A stretch of 64,000 nucleotides of DNA, from assembly GCA_036524675.1 (NCBI GenBank), contig DATDBU010000026.1, forward strand, positions 1 through 64,000, written 5' to 3'. This DNA is from DATDAW01 sp036524675 (GTDB lineage Bacteria > Verrucomicrobiota > Verrucomicrobiia > Chthoniobacterales > DASVRZ01). A program made the position numbers and the translations under genes. The first letter of the stretch is position 1. Every line of letters starts with the position of its first letter. The notes beneath the pieces are model-generated. The model worked only from the letters and a program-made list of their open reading frames with translations, did no database searches and was not told where the DNA came from. Positions 43,777 through 53,732 of the stretch are shown here, piece after piece.

Positions 43777-46700
43777 TCAACTGAGAGCACGAAGAACCGA
43801 AATGAGTCGAATTTTGGCAGCTTGATTTTGGCGGAACCAATCGGTGGACCAGATGCGGTGAATCTTCCAGCCGCGCCGCTCCAGCACTTCCTGCCGCAAC
43901 CGGTCGCGGTCGCGAGCGGTTTTGGCGGAGTGATACATTGCGCCGTCGCATTCGATGCCGAGGATGAACTCGCCAGGCCGGGCGGGATGCTCTACGCCGA
44001 TGTCGATTCGGTAGCTGCTTACGCCAACTTGCGGGACGGCCCGGAAGCCCGCGCTTTGGACCACGCGCATGACGGCTTCTTCAAAATAGGAATCGGGAGC
44101 CTGTCCGGTCTTCTGTCCGCTGTCCGCAAGAACACCAGTCTGAGCGAAACGAAGGTAATCGCGAAGATCGTTCACGCCGCTTGGTTCTCCTGGCCTTCCC
44201 AAGATTTGGTCGTGGGTCATGGAACTGAAAACTTCCAGCCGTCGCTTGGCTCGCGTGAAGAGCACGTTAAGTCGGCGTCGACCACCTGCTCCAGCAATCG
44301 GACCAAATCGCTGCATGACTTTCCCGGAGTTCAGGTCGGCACCATAGGTGCAGGAGACATAAATGACGTCGCGTTCGTCGCCTTGCACGTTCTCCAGGTT
44401 CTTGACTGCAAAAGGCTCCTTGGGATGCTGACGCGCTTCTTCCAACCGCTCAAGAAAGGCCTCATCTTCTGCTGCATACTTTTCAACCCATGCCTCAATC
44501 AGCTCCTGTTGGGGACGATTGAAGGTCGCCACGAGGAGCGTTTCTGATGAGTTTTCCATCAGGTGATGGAGAGCAGCGCGGGCCACCACGTCTGCTTCGA
44601 TTTCATTCACGCGCACCCCCGCTCTGTAACGACCTTCCGGGAGATGGTGAAACTTGACGCCAAGCCTACCCGCGTTATCGCTCGCTGCGGGAAAGACAAT
44701 CAACTCCTCATCGTAATAGGCGTAATTTGAAAACCGGATGAGGCTTTCGTGCTGGCTGCGGTAGTGCCAGAGGAGACGTTGCGCAGGTGGAAAGGCATTC
44801 TTTGCGCATTCCAGAATCGACTCAGAGTCCTGTGCTACTCCGCGACCTGCGGTTTCGTCATCAGTATCTTCGTCATTGTCGTCGTCGTTCAAAGTGCGGC
44901 TCCAGTAAGTGCTTGGAGGCATCTGTTTGGTATCGCCGACGACTACAATTTGTTTGGCACGAGCGACGGCCCCGAGAGCGTCTTCGGGCCTAATTTGTGA
45001 GGCCTCGTCCATCACGACGAGGTCAAACGGCGCGCAGCTCGGGTCAAGATATTGCGCGACGGAAAGCGGACTCATCATGAGGCATGGCTTAAACGCCACG
45101 ACCGAACGTCCGGCGCGTTGCATGAGCTGGCGAATGGGAATGTGTCGCATCTGTAGGTTCATCTGGTGTCGAAGAAGCGGCCACTCGGTATACGAATTCA
45201 CTGACCCCATCCCGTTTCCAGAAGGTGGGCGCCGTTCCGCCGCTCGTTGGGAGACGAGAGCCTGAGCCTGCTTTAGAAGTTCGCGATCCGTGCTGCGAAA
45301 GCTTTCAGAAAGTTGCAGGCGCGACTCGTGGGTGAAGGTCTCTAACTCTCGAAAGGTGCGCAGAATCTCGTAGCCGTAGAATTCATTGACCGCGAGATCG
45401 AACGCCTCGTATGCCCGCTCGGGAGGAAGTGTGCCGTCGAGGATCTGGTCCACCGCAAAGCGTGCAGCCAGCTCATCCGCCCGTGCATAGAGTTTTCGAA
45501 AAAGCGCCCACTGCTGGAGGAGATGCGCTTGCGCCTTGATCGAACAGGCACGTTCCAAGCGTTCCGTCCACGTTGCTCCGTCGGAACCCCAGAGCCACTC
45601 TTTTTCTACGGTGCCGTAGCCTTCCAAGCGACTGACGATCGATTGGCTGCGCGAAACGCTCGCACGAAACTTTGCCAGCATCGCTTCGGCTATAGCCACA
45701 CGTTCTGCGATTACTCCGGAGAGCAGCCATTGAAAAAGTGGAGAAGGAAGTTTGAGACCGCGAATCTCCTCGACCCAATCCCGAGTGATAGTTAGAATTT
45801 TCCAATCGCTCGCCAATCCGCGCGCATGTGCCCCCGCCACCCTCTGAAATGTCTCATTGGTAGTCACCGAATGCGCCACGTGCTCCGCTTCGATGATGTG
45901 GCGCGCCGCTTCGCCGAGCCCGCCGAAGGTGCTGCTCTTTTGAATCGCTACGGGGAACACGGCATCCAGAGTCTGTCGAAGCCACTCCGACCATTCCGCT
46001 GTCACGCGACGGAATTCCTCCAACTCAATGCTCCGATAAGATCGCCCGTTAAAGAGCGGCTCCAAGATCACGTTCGCAGCTACGGTGCAACTTTCTAGGC
46101 GGCGGAGCATAACTTCAACGCGCGTAGTCAGCTCGCGAATTTGCTGTTGAGCTTCCGGTTGAGCGACTTTTTCGATGGTCGCCCAAGGCAGTGCCTCCTG
46201 CATCATCGCGAGCGACCACTCGATGGCAGAAGACAAGGCGGGCCACTCGGTTGTGATACCCGCAAAGCCGGGTCCAAGCACATCGCGTAGCTCTGGGCGA
46301 CCCGCAAAACCTTCAGCGTCTTTGCTCCATTGCTCGAGCTGTTCCAACGATTCAAGGATAGCCGGATAGACGAATAGTTTTCGGGATCGCAAAAATCCGA
46401 GCACAACTTTGCGAGCTTCCCGGTAATCACGAAGGAAGAATGAAAACCAGCGATCACCGGTCGCGCGCAGCAGTTTCTTTAGTTCATCCACGCCTGTGGC
46501 ATCGGGAGCATCACCAATGGCAAACGTGACTTCGAGATGCTGACGCTCTGTTGTCAGTCGATCCGCTTCCGCGTTCGCACCGCTGAACACGTTCCGGGCA
46601 TTTGGAAAGCGATGCTCCGGCGTGATCAAACGCTCGATCGACGCGGGGGCGGAACCGCAGATGCGCAACCGCTCAAGGAAGCGCTCCAGATCGTGGAGTG

Positions 46701-48759
46701 TGGCGGCGGAGCCAAGTTCAAGTTTGGTAATGGTCTGCGCCAGAGTCGCAGCCTCGTTGGCCAACTTGGCGACCTCGGCCAGCGGCGGCAAGGTTTCCTG
46801 CAAGGTGGAGATCGGTATCTCACCGAGCCGTTGCGCGACGGCAATCTCGCTCGACTGCTGCAACCATTGGCCGAGCCCGCCACGGGCGATGGCACCAGTG
46901 CTCAGGACTTCGGACGCCGCTCGCAGATGCTCGCTGTGCGCTTGCGCACTCTCGATGACGGCGACTAGTGCCGACGAGTTTTCGACGGCAATGAGATGCG
47001 GGAGAATTTCAAACGCCAACTCGGTCGGCATCCGTGGCAGCGAGTTCGGACCGGCGTCGAAAAGTCGTTCGAGGTAATCCGGAAGCGGGCATGCATCAGG
47101 TGCAACCATTTCATCGAAATGGCGGGCCTCCAAAGCCGCGCTTTCGAGTTCCTGCGCCAGTTCGCCGAACGCACGTTCGATCGCCAGCTCATCACCCGCA
47201 CGAGATTGTTCGCACAGGAATCCCTTCCACGGATGATCTCGAAAATCCGCGGGGTTTTGCAAATGCCGCCCTATCTCCTGCAGACACGTGAGCGCGTCAT
47301 CGAACCTCTCCGCATTAAGCTCCAAGCGCGCCAGTGGATCGCGTATCGCCGGAATGGAGCGTTCCCGAAGTGAGATCGCGCGTCCCATAATCCGAAAAGC
47401 CGCTTCAGTGCGAGGGCCAAGACATCGACCGCACGCCTCCAGATATTGTTTGAGCTGCCTGACTTGCTGTCGCCATCGTTGGCGGGTTGTCTCAAACTGA
47501 TTCTCACCAGGAGCAGTCCAGTGAATCCTCCGCCGCATGGCCGAGTGGACTTCCTGTTTGCGCGTCTTGTGACTGTGCAGTTCCAGGCAAAATTCGCCCA
47601 AGCCAACGGCGTCGAGATTGCGCTTCACCACTTCAAGTGCAGCGAGCTTCTCCGAGACGAAGAGCACGGTTTTCCCTTGGTGCAGCGCTGCCGCGATCAT
47701 ATTGGTGATTGTTTGCGACTTACCCGTGCCAGGCGGGCCTTCGACAACGAGATTGCGCCCCTCCCAAGTCTTGAGAATAGCCGTGTGTTGCGAGCTGTCA
47801 GCTTCCACAACGAGAGGAATGTCATGAGCGACAGGGTGATCGTCGGTCACCTCTACTCCGCCATATCCTGTCTCCTCAGTTTCCGTAAGACTTCCTTCAA
47901 GAATTTGCTGAACTAACGGATTCTCCAACAGCCCGCATCCCTCCGGCCACTTGGCAGGATCAAGGTCGATATACATCCGCATCTTCGCGAAGGAGAAAAA
48001 GCTGACGAAGGCGGTGTCTTCCACCTGCCACCCATTCCGCGCACGCACCATCTTTGCGATATCGGCTAAATATTCCTCCACATCGGTCGATTCCTCGCCA
48101 AACTTAGGCAAATCGAGGCCGAAGTCTGTGCGCAGCCGTTCGATCAGCGAGAGATTTGGAAAAAGCTCGCCGCCGTCGTGAGAGATCGTGAAGTAGCGGG
48201 TGCCTCCGCGCCCGACCTCTGCTGTTTGCTCAATAATGATCGGGATGAGCAGTAGCGGCGCGCGGCGGTCCTGATCGGAATCATCGCTCTCGCGCCAGCG
48301 GAGAAAGCCCAAGGTGAGATAAAGGTGATTGATGCCTGTCTCATTCAAAACCGCCTTCGCCTCACGGCGGATGTAGTCGGCCCGTGCTTCGAGGTCGCCT
48401 TCATCATGACTGCAGAGGATATGTTGATGCGCCAAGGCATTTTCGGCGTCCCCGCGCGTCGCGTGCACAAGCTCTGCTGCCACGCCCGACTTCTTCCGTC
48501 TGCTCCGTGCACTGTCGACGATATATTCGATGCCAGGTTGCAACCGCAGTTCTTCTTCACCCTCCGTGAGCTTTTTAAAAAGCTCGCTGATATTAGGGAA
48601 GGCCACCTCAATGCACGCCTTCTTCGTCGGCCGAAAGCTTACTAGCTTATTGCGATTACTGATATCTATCAGCCGCTTCCGTAGTGCTTCGAGATGTTGC
48701 GCAATGATGGCTTGAGAAGACGACACGGATTTCAGAGAACCTTCTTCGGAATCATCCAC
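43777..48759 (-). CDS. DUF4011 - SF1 helicase - Vsr/MTES_1575-type nuclease (Hhe-like defence protein)
   Basis: This 1660-residue protein has an N-terminal DUF4011 region (HLEALRKRLIDISNRNKLVS), helicase motif I VVEGPPGTGKSQT near residue 335, a long helical insert, motif II DLVVMDEASQIRPEDALG, motif III VVVGDTKQMPPS, then LLWHYRSQHESLI, NVQGDERDVIYVS and NVLFTRAKRRLEV. The C-terminal ~110 residues form a very-short-patch-repair-like nuclease (FEEAVMRVV, YRIDIGV, GIECDGAMYH, DRLRQEVLERRGW). This order is that of the single-gene anti-phage system called Hhe in defence surveys (recalled, not checked). All motifs appear intact. Confidence 0.88.
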   Translation of the reverse strand: MDDSEEGSLKSVSSSQAIIAQHLEALRKRLIDISNRNKLVSFRPTKKACIEVAFPNISELFKKLTEGEEELRLQPGIEYIVDSARSRRKKSGVAAELVHATRGDAENALAHQHILCSHDEGDLEARADYIRREAKAVLNETGINHLYLTLGFLRWRESDDSDQDRRAPLLLIPIIIEQTAEVGRGGTRYFTISHDGGELFPNLSLIERLRTDFGLDLPKFGEESTDVEEYLADIAKMVRARNGWQVEDTAFVSFFSFAKMRMYIDLDPAKWPEGCGLLENPLVQQILEGSLTETEETGYGGVEVTDDHPVAHDIPLVVEADSSQHTAILKTWEGRNLVVEGPPGTGKSQTITNMIAAALHQGKTVLFVSEKLAALEVVKRNLDAVGLGEFCLELHSHKTRKQEVHSAMRRRIHWTAPGENQFETTRQRWRQQVRQLKQYLEACGRCLGPRTEAAFRIMGRAISLRERSIPAIRDPLARLELNAERFDDALTCLQEIGRHLQNPADFRDHPWKGFLCEQSRAGDELAIERAFGELAQELESAALEARHFDEMVAPDACPLPDYLERLFDAGPNSLPRMPTELAFEILPHLIAVENSSALVAVIESAQAHSEHLRAASEVLSTGAIARGGLGQWLQQSSEIAVAQRLGEIPISTLQETLPPLAEVAKLANEAATLAQTITKLELGSAATLHDLERFLERLRICGSAPASIERLITPEHRFPNARNVFSGANAEADRLTTERQHLEVTFAIGDAPDATGVDELKKLLRATGDRWFSFFLRDYREARKVVLGFLRSRKLFVYPAILESLEQLEQWSKDAEGFAGRPELRDVLGPGFAGITTEWPALSSAIEWSLAMMQEALPWATIEKVAQPEAQQQIRELTTRVEVMLRRLESCTVAANVILEPLFNGRSYRSIELEEFRRVTAEWSEWLRQTLDAVFPVAIQKSSTFGGLGEAARHIIEAEHVAHSVTTNETFQRVAGAHARGLASDWKILTITRDWVEEIRGLKLPSPLFQWLLSGVIAERVAIAEAMLAKFRASVSRSQSIVSRLEGYGTVEKEWLWGSDGATWTERLERACSIKAQAHLLQQWALFRKLYARADELAARFAVDQILDGTLPPERAYEAFDLAVNEFYGYEILRTFRELETFTHESRLQLSESFRSTDRELLKQAQALVSQRAAERRPPSGNGMGSVNSYTEWPLLRHQMNLQMRHIPIRQLMQRAGRSVVAFKPCLMMSPLSVAQYLDPSCAPFDLVVMDEASQIRPEDALGAVARAKQIVVVGDTKQMPPSTYWSRTLNDDDNDEDTDDETAGRGVAQDSESILECAKNAFPPAQRLLWHYRSQHESLIRFSNYAYYDEELIVFPAASDNAGRLGVKFHHLPEGRYRAGVRVNEIEADVVARAALHHLMENSSETLLVATFNRPQQELIEAWVEKYAAEDEAFLERLEEARQHPKEPFAVKNLENVQGDERDVIYVSCTYGADLNSGKVMQRFGPIAGAGGRRRLNVLFTRAKRRLEVFSSMTHDQILGRPGEPSGVNDLRDYLRFAQTGVLADSGQKTGQAPDSYFEEAVMRVVQSAGFRAVPQVGVSSYRIDIGVEHPARPGEFILGIECDGAMYHSAKTARDRDRLRQEVLERRGWKIHRIWSTDWFRQNQAAKIRLISVLRALS

Positions 48760-48794
48760 GGAAAATTGGCTTCAAACCATACATCGAGAACTAC

Positions 48795-49507
48795 CTACAA
48801 TCCCAACTCCCGCAGCAGATCGGGGCGTTTGCGGAAGGTGACTCTTGCGATGCCTTTGAATTCTTTCATCCACTCTTTGAGCGCGTTGTAGGCGGTGCGG
48901 ACGGCTGGTAGTCGCTCAGGTCGTCGTCGTCAGGCTCTGGAGCGGGATCGGGGGCGTCTTCGCCGAGGTGGGGTTCGGTGAGTTTGGTGAGCACGACGAT
49001 GAGGGCGTCGAGGGCGGTTGGTGGGTAGCCGCGGAGGGTGAGTTTCGCGGTGTGCGGGGCTTTTTTGCCGGCGGCGTAGGAGGTGCCGGCGGCGGTGACG
49101 AATTTGCCGAAATCGTCGGGGATGTCGCCGGTGAGGCCGAGGGCGACGCGGTCGCCTTGGGCAGGGAAGGCGGCGCGGCCGATGCCGCGAAAGTCGGTGT
49201 AATCTTCGCGTGCGTCGGCGATCGCTTTCTGGCGCAGTTCGGTCTGGCTGCGACCAGCGCCGATGCCGGGCAATTGGTCGTTGAAGGCTTTGAGGGCGGC
49301 GGCTTGCAGGGCGATACCTTGCTGGATGGTGGCGGCGGGGTAGCCGGGGCCGTTGAGCTTTTCCGCGATCTCGGAATTCTCCAGGGCGGCGTGAAGGGTT
49401 TTCAGCGAGTCGGTGATGTAGGCGGCGATGGCCTGGTTTTGCACGGAGCGGGTACGCTTGGGTTTGTCATCTCCGTTCGGCGCGGGGTTGGGAGTTTCGT
49501 TAGCCAT
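48795..49507 (-). CDS. Unknown conserved-type protein with a frameshift near its end
   Basis: The frame from ATG 49507 encodes ~213 residues (ITDSLKTLHAALENSEIAEK; LPGIGAGRSQTELRQKA; HTAKLTLRGYPPTALDALIV) with an acidic tail. After DDDDLSDYQP the frame goes to an early stop, but a neighbouring frame continues with protein-like VRTAYNALKEWMKEFKGIAR and VTFRKRPDLLRELGL to a stop at 48795. One frameshift near 48905 thus separates the normal C-terminus. No function is known. Confidence 0.6.
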
Positions 49508-49540
49508 GATGTCGTTTGGTTTATTCCTGACAACGTCCAT

Positions 49541-49680
49541 AACGTCCCGAAGACCATTGCGGTGAACATCTTACCGCGTGCCGCCGATGCGTCTTGGTGG
49601 GCGAGGATGCAGAAGGTTGCACTTTTAGCCAAGGAAAAACGCCCGTAAGCATGGTGCCTATTAAGAAAAGGAGTGGTTGT
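49541..49680. other. Gap with no supported gene
   Basis: This stretch lies upstream of the unknown protein gene and runs into the palindromic repeat. Short coding-like runs exist on both strands but none is supported. Confidence 0.35.
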
Positions 49681-49803
49681 TTTGGGGAGGGTGGGCATCC
49701 TGCCCGCCGCGCGACGCATCTTGCGTCGGGCCTACCTTTTGCGGAGGAAAAGATTCAGGCAGGATGCCCGAATCGGCGGGGTGGATGCCCACCCTCCCCG
49801 AAA
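49681..49803. repeat. Large multi-branched palindrome (REP-like)
   Basis: The outer arms TTTGGGGAGGGTGGGCATCC (49681-49700) and GGATGCCCACCCTCCCC-GAAA (49783-49803) are complementary apart from one extra G. Inside are a hairpin GACGCA-TCT-TGCGTC and another inverted copy of GGGCATCCTGCC (as GGCAGGATGCCC, 49758-49769). The element could fold into a cruciform with side arms. Its composition resembles mobile intergenic palindromes. Confidence 0.85.
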
Positions 49804-49855
49804 CTGACGCGCCCCGGCGGCTACCGTAAAAAACTTAAACCGCTCTAGCGATGGG

Positions 49856-49996
49856 GAAAACGCCGTTAACTTAAATGGTGCGTTGGAAAGCTAAAATATG
49901 CCCCGGAGTCCTTAAAAAGCGCCCCGGAGACGCTAAATGGCGCCCCGGAGGCGCTAAATAGCGTCGGGAAACAGCTAAATGATGGCCGGGAGATTC
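49856..49996. repeat. Degenerate 21-bp tandem repeat
   Basis: Units of 21 bases start at 49879, 49900, 49921, 49942 and 49963 (the last is 22), with weaker partial units at both ends. The three best share GCCCCGGAG, and most share CTAAAT/TTAAA near the end. There are no spacers of varied sequence, so it is not a CRISPR array. It lies about 65 bases downstream of the stop of the aldolase-dehydrogenase gene. Confidence 0.75.
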
Positions 49997-50062
49997 CAGC
50001 CAGTGCATCGGAGGTGTTAATCGGAAGCTCTGCCGCGCTGTTTTGTTATGCGCGTGGCCTAT

Positions 50063-52252
50063 TTATCTCAGGAAGGCTTCATGCAGGCCGCCGTCGACGG
50101 CGATGATCTGACCGGTGGTTTTACTGAGGCGGTTGGTGACGAGCAGGAAATACGCTTCGGCTTGGTCAGCGGGGGTGATAGGGGCTTTGGTCAGTGTCCG
50201 GTCGGCATAGAATTGGGCAAGTTTGTGAACGAGCGACTCGGTCGCTTCGTCGTCGGTGTAGGGAATATTGTATTTGGCCAGGCTGCCAATGACGCGGTCG
50301 CGGGGGAACATGGCGGAGCCCTGCACGACGGTGGCTGGCGCGACGCCGTTGACGCGAACCAGAGGGCTTAGTTCAATAGCCAGTTCACGCACGAGGTGGT
50401 TGGCGGCAGCTTTGCTGGTGTCGTAGGCGAGGCTGCCTTTCTTCGCAACAGCGGCGTTGGCACTGGACGTTAGGACGAGCGCACCTTTGAGGCCTTGTTC
50501 CCTCCAGGTTTTCGCAGCTTCATCGGCTACGAAATAGCTGCCGCTGACGTTAATGGAGAACGTGAGCGCCCATTTGTCGTCAGGAATGTGGCCGGCCGTA
50601 TCGCTGGGGACAAAGATTCCTGCAGTGACTTCGATGGCGTCGAATCCCCCATAGGCAAGCGCGACCTGGTCGAGCGCCCTACGGATGCTGGCGCGATCCG
50701 TAATGTTGGCCGAAAGCCCGACTGCGGGTCCGGCCCCGGAAATCCCGCTGCCTGCAACGCCGATGCCGACCCCGTATTTGTCCGTGATCTCTTTCGCTGT
50801 CGCTTCTGCGGCGCCGGCGTTCAGATCGACGGCGACGACGTGGGCACCTTCCCTGGACATCCGGTGGGCAACTTCCCTGCCGATGCCGCTGCCAGCGCCG
50901 AAAATGACGTGAACCTGTCTCGCGAGCTCTTTCTCGGCAGGCATACGCTTCAGTTTTGCCTCTTCGAGCAGCCAATATTCGATATCAAACGCTTCCTGCT
51001 GGGGCAGGGCCACGTATTCGTCGATTGCTTCTGCCCCGCGCATGACTTCAACGGCGCAATTGTAGAATTCGGCAGTGACTCGAGACTCTGATTTGTCTTT
51101 GCCCCAGGCGACCATGCCGAGGCCGGGAATGAGCACAACAGTTGGATTCGGATCGCGCTGAGCCGGTGAATTGGGGTGTTTGCAGCTCTCATAGTAGGCT
51201 GCGTAGTCCTTGCGATATTGCGCAATGCCGGAGGTTAGTTTGGACTTGAGTGCCGAGAGATCTTCGGTTTGCGGATTCCAATCCACATAGAGCGGCTTGA
51301 TCTTTGTCCGAAGAAAGTGATCGGGGCAGCTCGTGCCGAGTTCGGCAAGGCGGGGAGCGTCATTGGAATTGACGAAACGCAGGATTTTTTCGTCGTCCTG
51401 AACGGTGCCGATGAAGCGTTTGACCTGCGAAATCTGGCCCCGTAGCCATGGCAGGATGGCGGCGAGTTTGGCATGACGTTCGTTTTCGGGAAGAGATTGA
51501 TATTTTGCGCCACCAAAAGCTGTGGCGTCCCCGCCTTTCGCGGCATATTTCTCGTCGATGTAAGTGGCAGCCTTTTCGATGAAATCGAGGGTTTGCGTAT
51601 AGCAGGCTTTGTCGTCATCGTGCCACGCAATGAAGCCGTGCTGACCCATCATGATGGCTTTGATGCCGGGATTTCGTCGCTCGATTTCCTGCATGGCGAG
51701 GCCGAGCTCGAATCCCGGACGCATCCAGGGAACATAAGCTATTTCTCCACGGAATATTTCCTGTGTCAGCCGTTCCCGATTTTTACTGGCGGCAATGGAA
51801 ATGATCGCATTGGGATGCATGTGATCGACGTGTTTACCCGTCAAAAAACTATGCAGCGGCGTATCAATCGAAGAGGCGCGCGGGTTGAGGTTGAAGGTTG
51901 TATGAGAAAACATTCCCACCATGTCGTCCTCGGCCTGTGATTTCAGACCCTTGTCGGAACGCGCAGCATAGAGCGGCTGGAGCCCGAGCAATTTGGATTG
52001 GTAAAGTGACGAAAAATTCTCGCGTGTACTCGTGCGAAGGTCGCCGCCGGAGCCCTTTACCCAAAGAACTTCCACGGACTCGCCGGTGAGCGGGTCGCGT
52101 TCAATGATTTTTGAGGAAGTATTGCCGCCTCCCGTATTGGTAATGCGCTGGTCGGAGCCTAGCAAATTCGAGCGATAGATGAGACGGCCTACGGGATCGA
52201 GGGACGCCGCTTTGGAATCATCCCAGAGGTAGTTAACGTATTGGTAGGACAT
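50063..52252 (-). CDS. Bifunctional aldolase / short-chain dehydrogenase (RhaEW/YuxG type)
   Basis: This 729-residue fusion has an N-terminal class II aldolase (zinc His pair in HVDHMHPNAI; TNTGGGNTSSK region) and a C-terminal short-chain dehydrogenase from about residue 440 (VIFGAGSGIGREVA; catalytic AYDTSKAAANH). In Bacillus the same fusion cleaves rhamnulose-1-phosphate and oxidises the L-lactaldehyde. It is the last gene of the deoxysugar operon, 16 bases after the kinase. Confidence 0.88.
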   Translation of the reverse strand: MSYQYVNYLWDDSKAASLDPVGRLIYRSNLLGSDQRITNTGGGNTSSKIIERDPLTGESVEVLWVKGSGGDLRTSTRENFSSLYQSKLLGLQPLYAARSDKGLKSQAEDDMVGMFSHTTFNLNPRASSIDTPLHSFLTGKHVDHMHPNAIISIAASKNRERLTQEIFRGEIAYVPWMRPGFELGLAMQEIERRNPGIKAIMMGQHGFIAWHDDDKACYTQTLDFIEKAATYIDEKYAAKGGDATAFGGAKYQSLPENERHAKLAAILPWLRGQISQVKRFIGTVQDDEKILRFVNSNDAPRLAELGTSCPDHFLRTKIKPLYVDWNPQTEDLSALKSKLTSGIAQYRKDYAAYYESCKHPNSPAQRDPNPTVVLIPGLGMVAWGKDKSESRVTAEFYNCAVEVMRGAEAIDEYVALPQQEAFDIEYWLLEEAKLKRMPAEKELARQVHVIFGAGSGIGREVAHRMSREGAHVVAVDLNAGAAEATAKEITDKYGVGIGVAGSGISGAGPAVGLSANITDRASIRRALDQVALAYGGFDAIEVTAGIFVPSDTAGHIPDDKWALTFSINVSGSYFVADEAAKTWREQGLKGALVLTSSANAAVAKKGSLAYDTSKAAANHLVRELAIELSPLVRVNGVAPATVVQGSAMFPRDRVIGSLAKYNIPYTDDEATESLVHKLAQFYADRTLTKAPITPADQAEAYFLLVTNRLSKTTGQIIAVDGGLHEAFLR

Positions 52253-52268
52253 TGAAGAGGATAACGGA

Positions 52269-53732
52269 CTATTGATGGGTTAGTTTCGAGAAGCGCGCCG
52301 TTGCTTCCCGCCAGGAATCGTGGTCCGTGGGACTAAACATTTGGGTTGGGAACGACGCCTGGACGGTTTCACGCAGCTCGGCGAGCGAGTGCAGATGCCC
52401 ATTGGCGAGCGCCTGAACGAGGATATTTCCCGCGGCGGTGGATTCCACCGGACCTGCGATAACGGTGCGTTCCGTCGCATTGGCGGTAAATTGATTCAGA
52501 AGATGACTCTGGCTCCCGCCGCCAACGATATGCAGCGTGTTGATTTTGCGTTGGGTCAGTGTTTCGAGGACATCGAGACTGTGCGCATAAAGGAGCGCCA
52601 GGCTCTCATAGACGGTCCGGGCGATTTCTCCGGCGGTTTCCGGAACGAGCTGGCCTGTTTCCCTGCAAAAAGCCTGAACTTTCTCAACCATGTCATCCGG
52701 TTTTAGGAATCGCGAATCGTTGGGGTGAATGATAGAGCGTAACGGGGCGGCTTTACCCGCGAGATGTGTGATTTCGGCATAGGAAAATTCCTGTCCGAGC
52801 TGCTGCCAATTTCGACGGCATTCCTGGATAATCCAAAGCCCGGTGATGTTTTTAAGGAAACGAATGGAGCCGCCATAGCCGACTTCATTGGTAAAGTTGG
52901 CTTTGCGCGCTGCGTCATTGATGAGTGGTTTGTCCAGCTCGACACCGGCGAGTGACCAGGTACCGGAACTGAGATAGGCCCAATCATCGCCCTCTCGCGC
53001 GGGGACGGCGGCGACCGATGCGGCGGTGTCATGGGAACATCCGGATACGACAGTCGTGTTCCCCAAGCCGATCTCCGGACGGATCGGGCCCAGCCGCGTT
53101 CCTGAAGGAACGACTTGCGGGAAAAGCCGGCGCTCCAAATGATAGTGCTCGATGAGAGGACCGGACCATTCGCGTTTGGATGGATTGTAGATTTGCGTCG
53201 TACTGGCGAGACTTTCCTCGTTACGGGCAACGCCGGAGAGCAGGTAGTTGAAGTAGTCGGCGATCGTCAAAAACTGGTCGGAAATGCCGACGACGGCCCT
53301 CCGGCTCGCGGTATCGTCGATCATCTGGTACAGCGTATTGATGTGCATGAACTGAATGCCCGTCTCGGCGAAGATCAGCTCGGAATCCGTTTTCATCGCC
53401 TCGGCATAGCACGCTTCCGTGCGGGAATCCCGGTATTGAAAGGGCAACGCCACCAATGGTTCATCCTTACGGAAATAGACGTAGTCCACGCCCCACGAAT
53501 CGACGCTCACGCTTACCAAGTCGGGATATTTCCCGACAGCAGCACGGAGCCCCGTTTTTATTTCTTCGAAAATACGGAGGACGTTCCAGCGCAATGTTCC
53601 CGCGACGCGCGAGGCGCCGGTCGGAAAGCGGTGGATTTCGTCCAGGGTCAGTTTTCCATCGGCCAACGTGCCGACGATAACGCGACCGCTTTCCCCTCCG
53701 AGGTCGCAGGCGGCGTAATGCCACGCGTTCAC
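52269..53732 (-). CDS. rhaB: Rhamnulokinase-like FGGY kinase
   Basis: This 487-residue kinase matches RhaB in length (489) and pattern: CDLGGESGRVIVG at the N-terminus, SVSVDSWGVDYVYF, a GCSHDTAASVAAVP phosphate loop and a C-terminal HIVGGGSQ. It phosphorylates the ketose made by the isomerase. The start is a GTG overlapping the aldolase stop (GTGA). Fuculokinase activity is possible given the FucI-type isomerase in the operon. Confidence 0.85.
   Translation of the reverse strand: MNAWHYAACDLGGESGRVIVGTLADGKLTLDEIHRFPTGASRVAGTLRWNVLRIFEEIKTGLRAAVGKYPDLVSVSVDSWGVDYVYFRKDEPLVALPFQYRDSRTEACYAEAMKTDSELIFAETGIQFMHINTLYQMIDDTASRRAVVGISDQFLTIADYFNYLLSGVARNEESLASTTQIYNPSKREWSGPLIEHYHLERRLFPQVVPSGTRLGPIRPEIGLGNTTVVSGCSHDTAASVAAVPAREGDDWAYLSSGTWSLAGVELDKPLINDAARKANFTNEVGYGGSIRFLKNITGLWIIQECRRNWQQLGQEFSYAEITHLAGKAAPLRSIIHPNDSRFLKPDDMVEKVQAFCRETGQLVPETAGEIARTVYESLALLYAHSLDVLETLTQRKINTLHIVGGGSQSHLLNQFTANATERTVIAGPVESTAAGNILVQALANGHLHSLAELRETVQASFPTQMFSPTDHDSWREATARFSKLTHQ

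Noticed and set aside
49879..49996. CRISPR array
   Set aside because: The 21-base units follow each other without spacers, are degenerate, and no cas gene is in the window.
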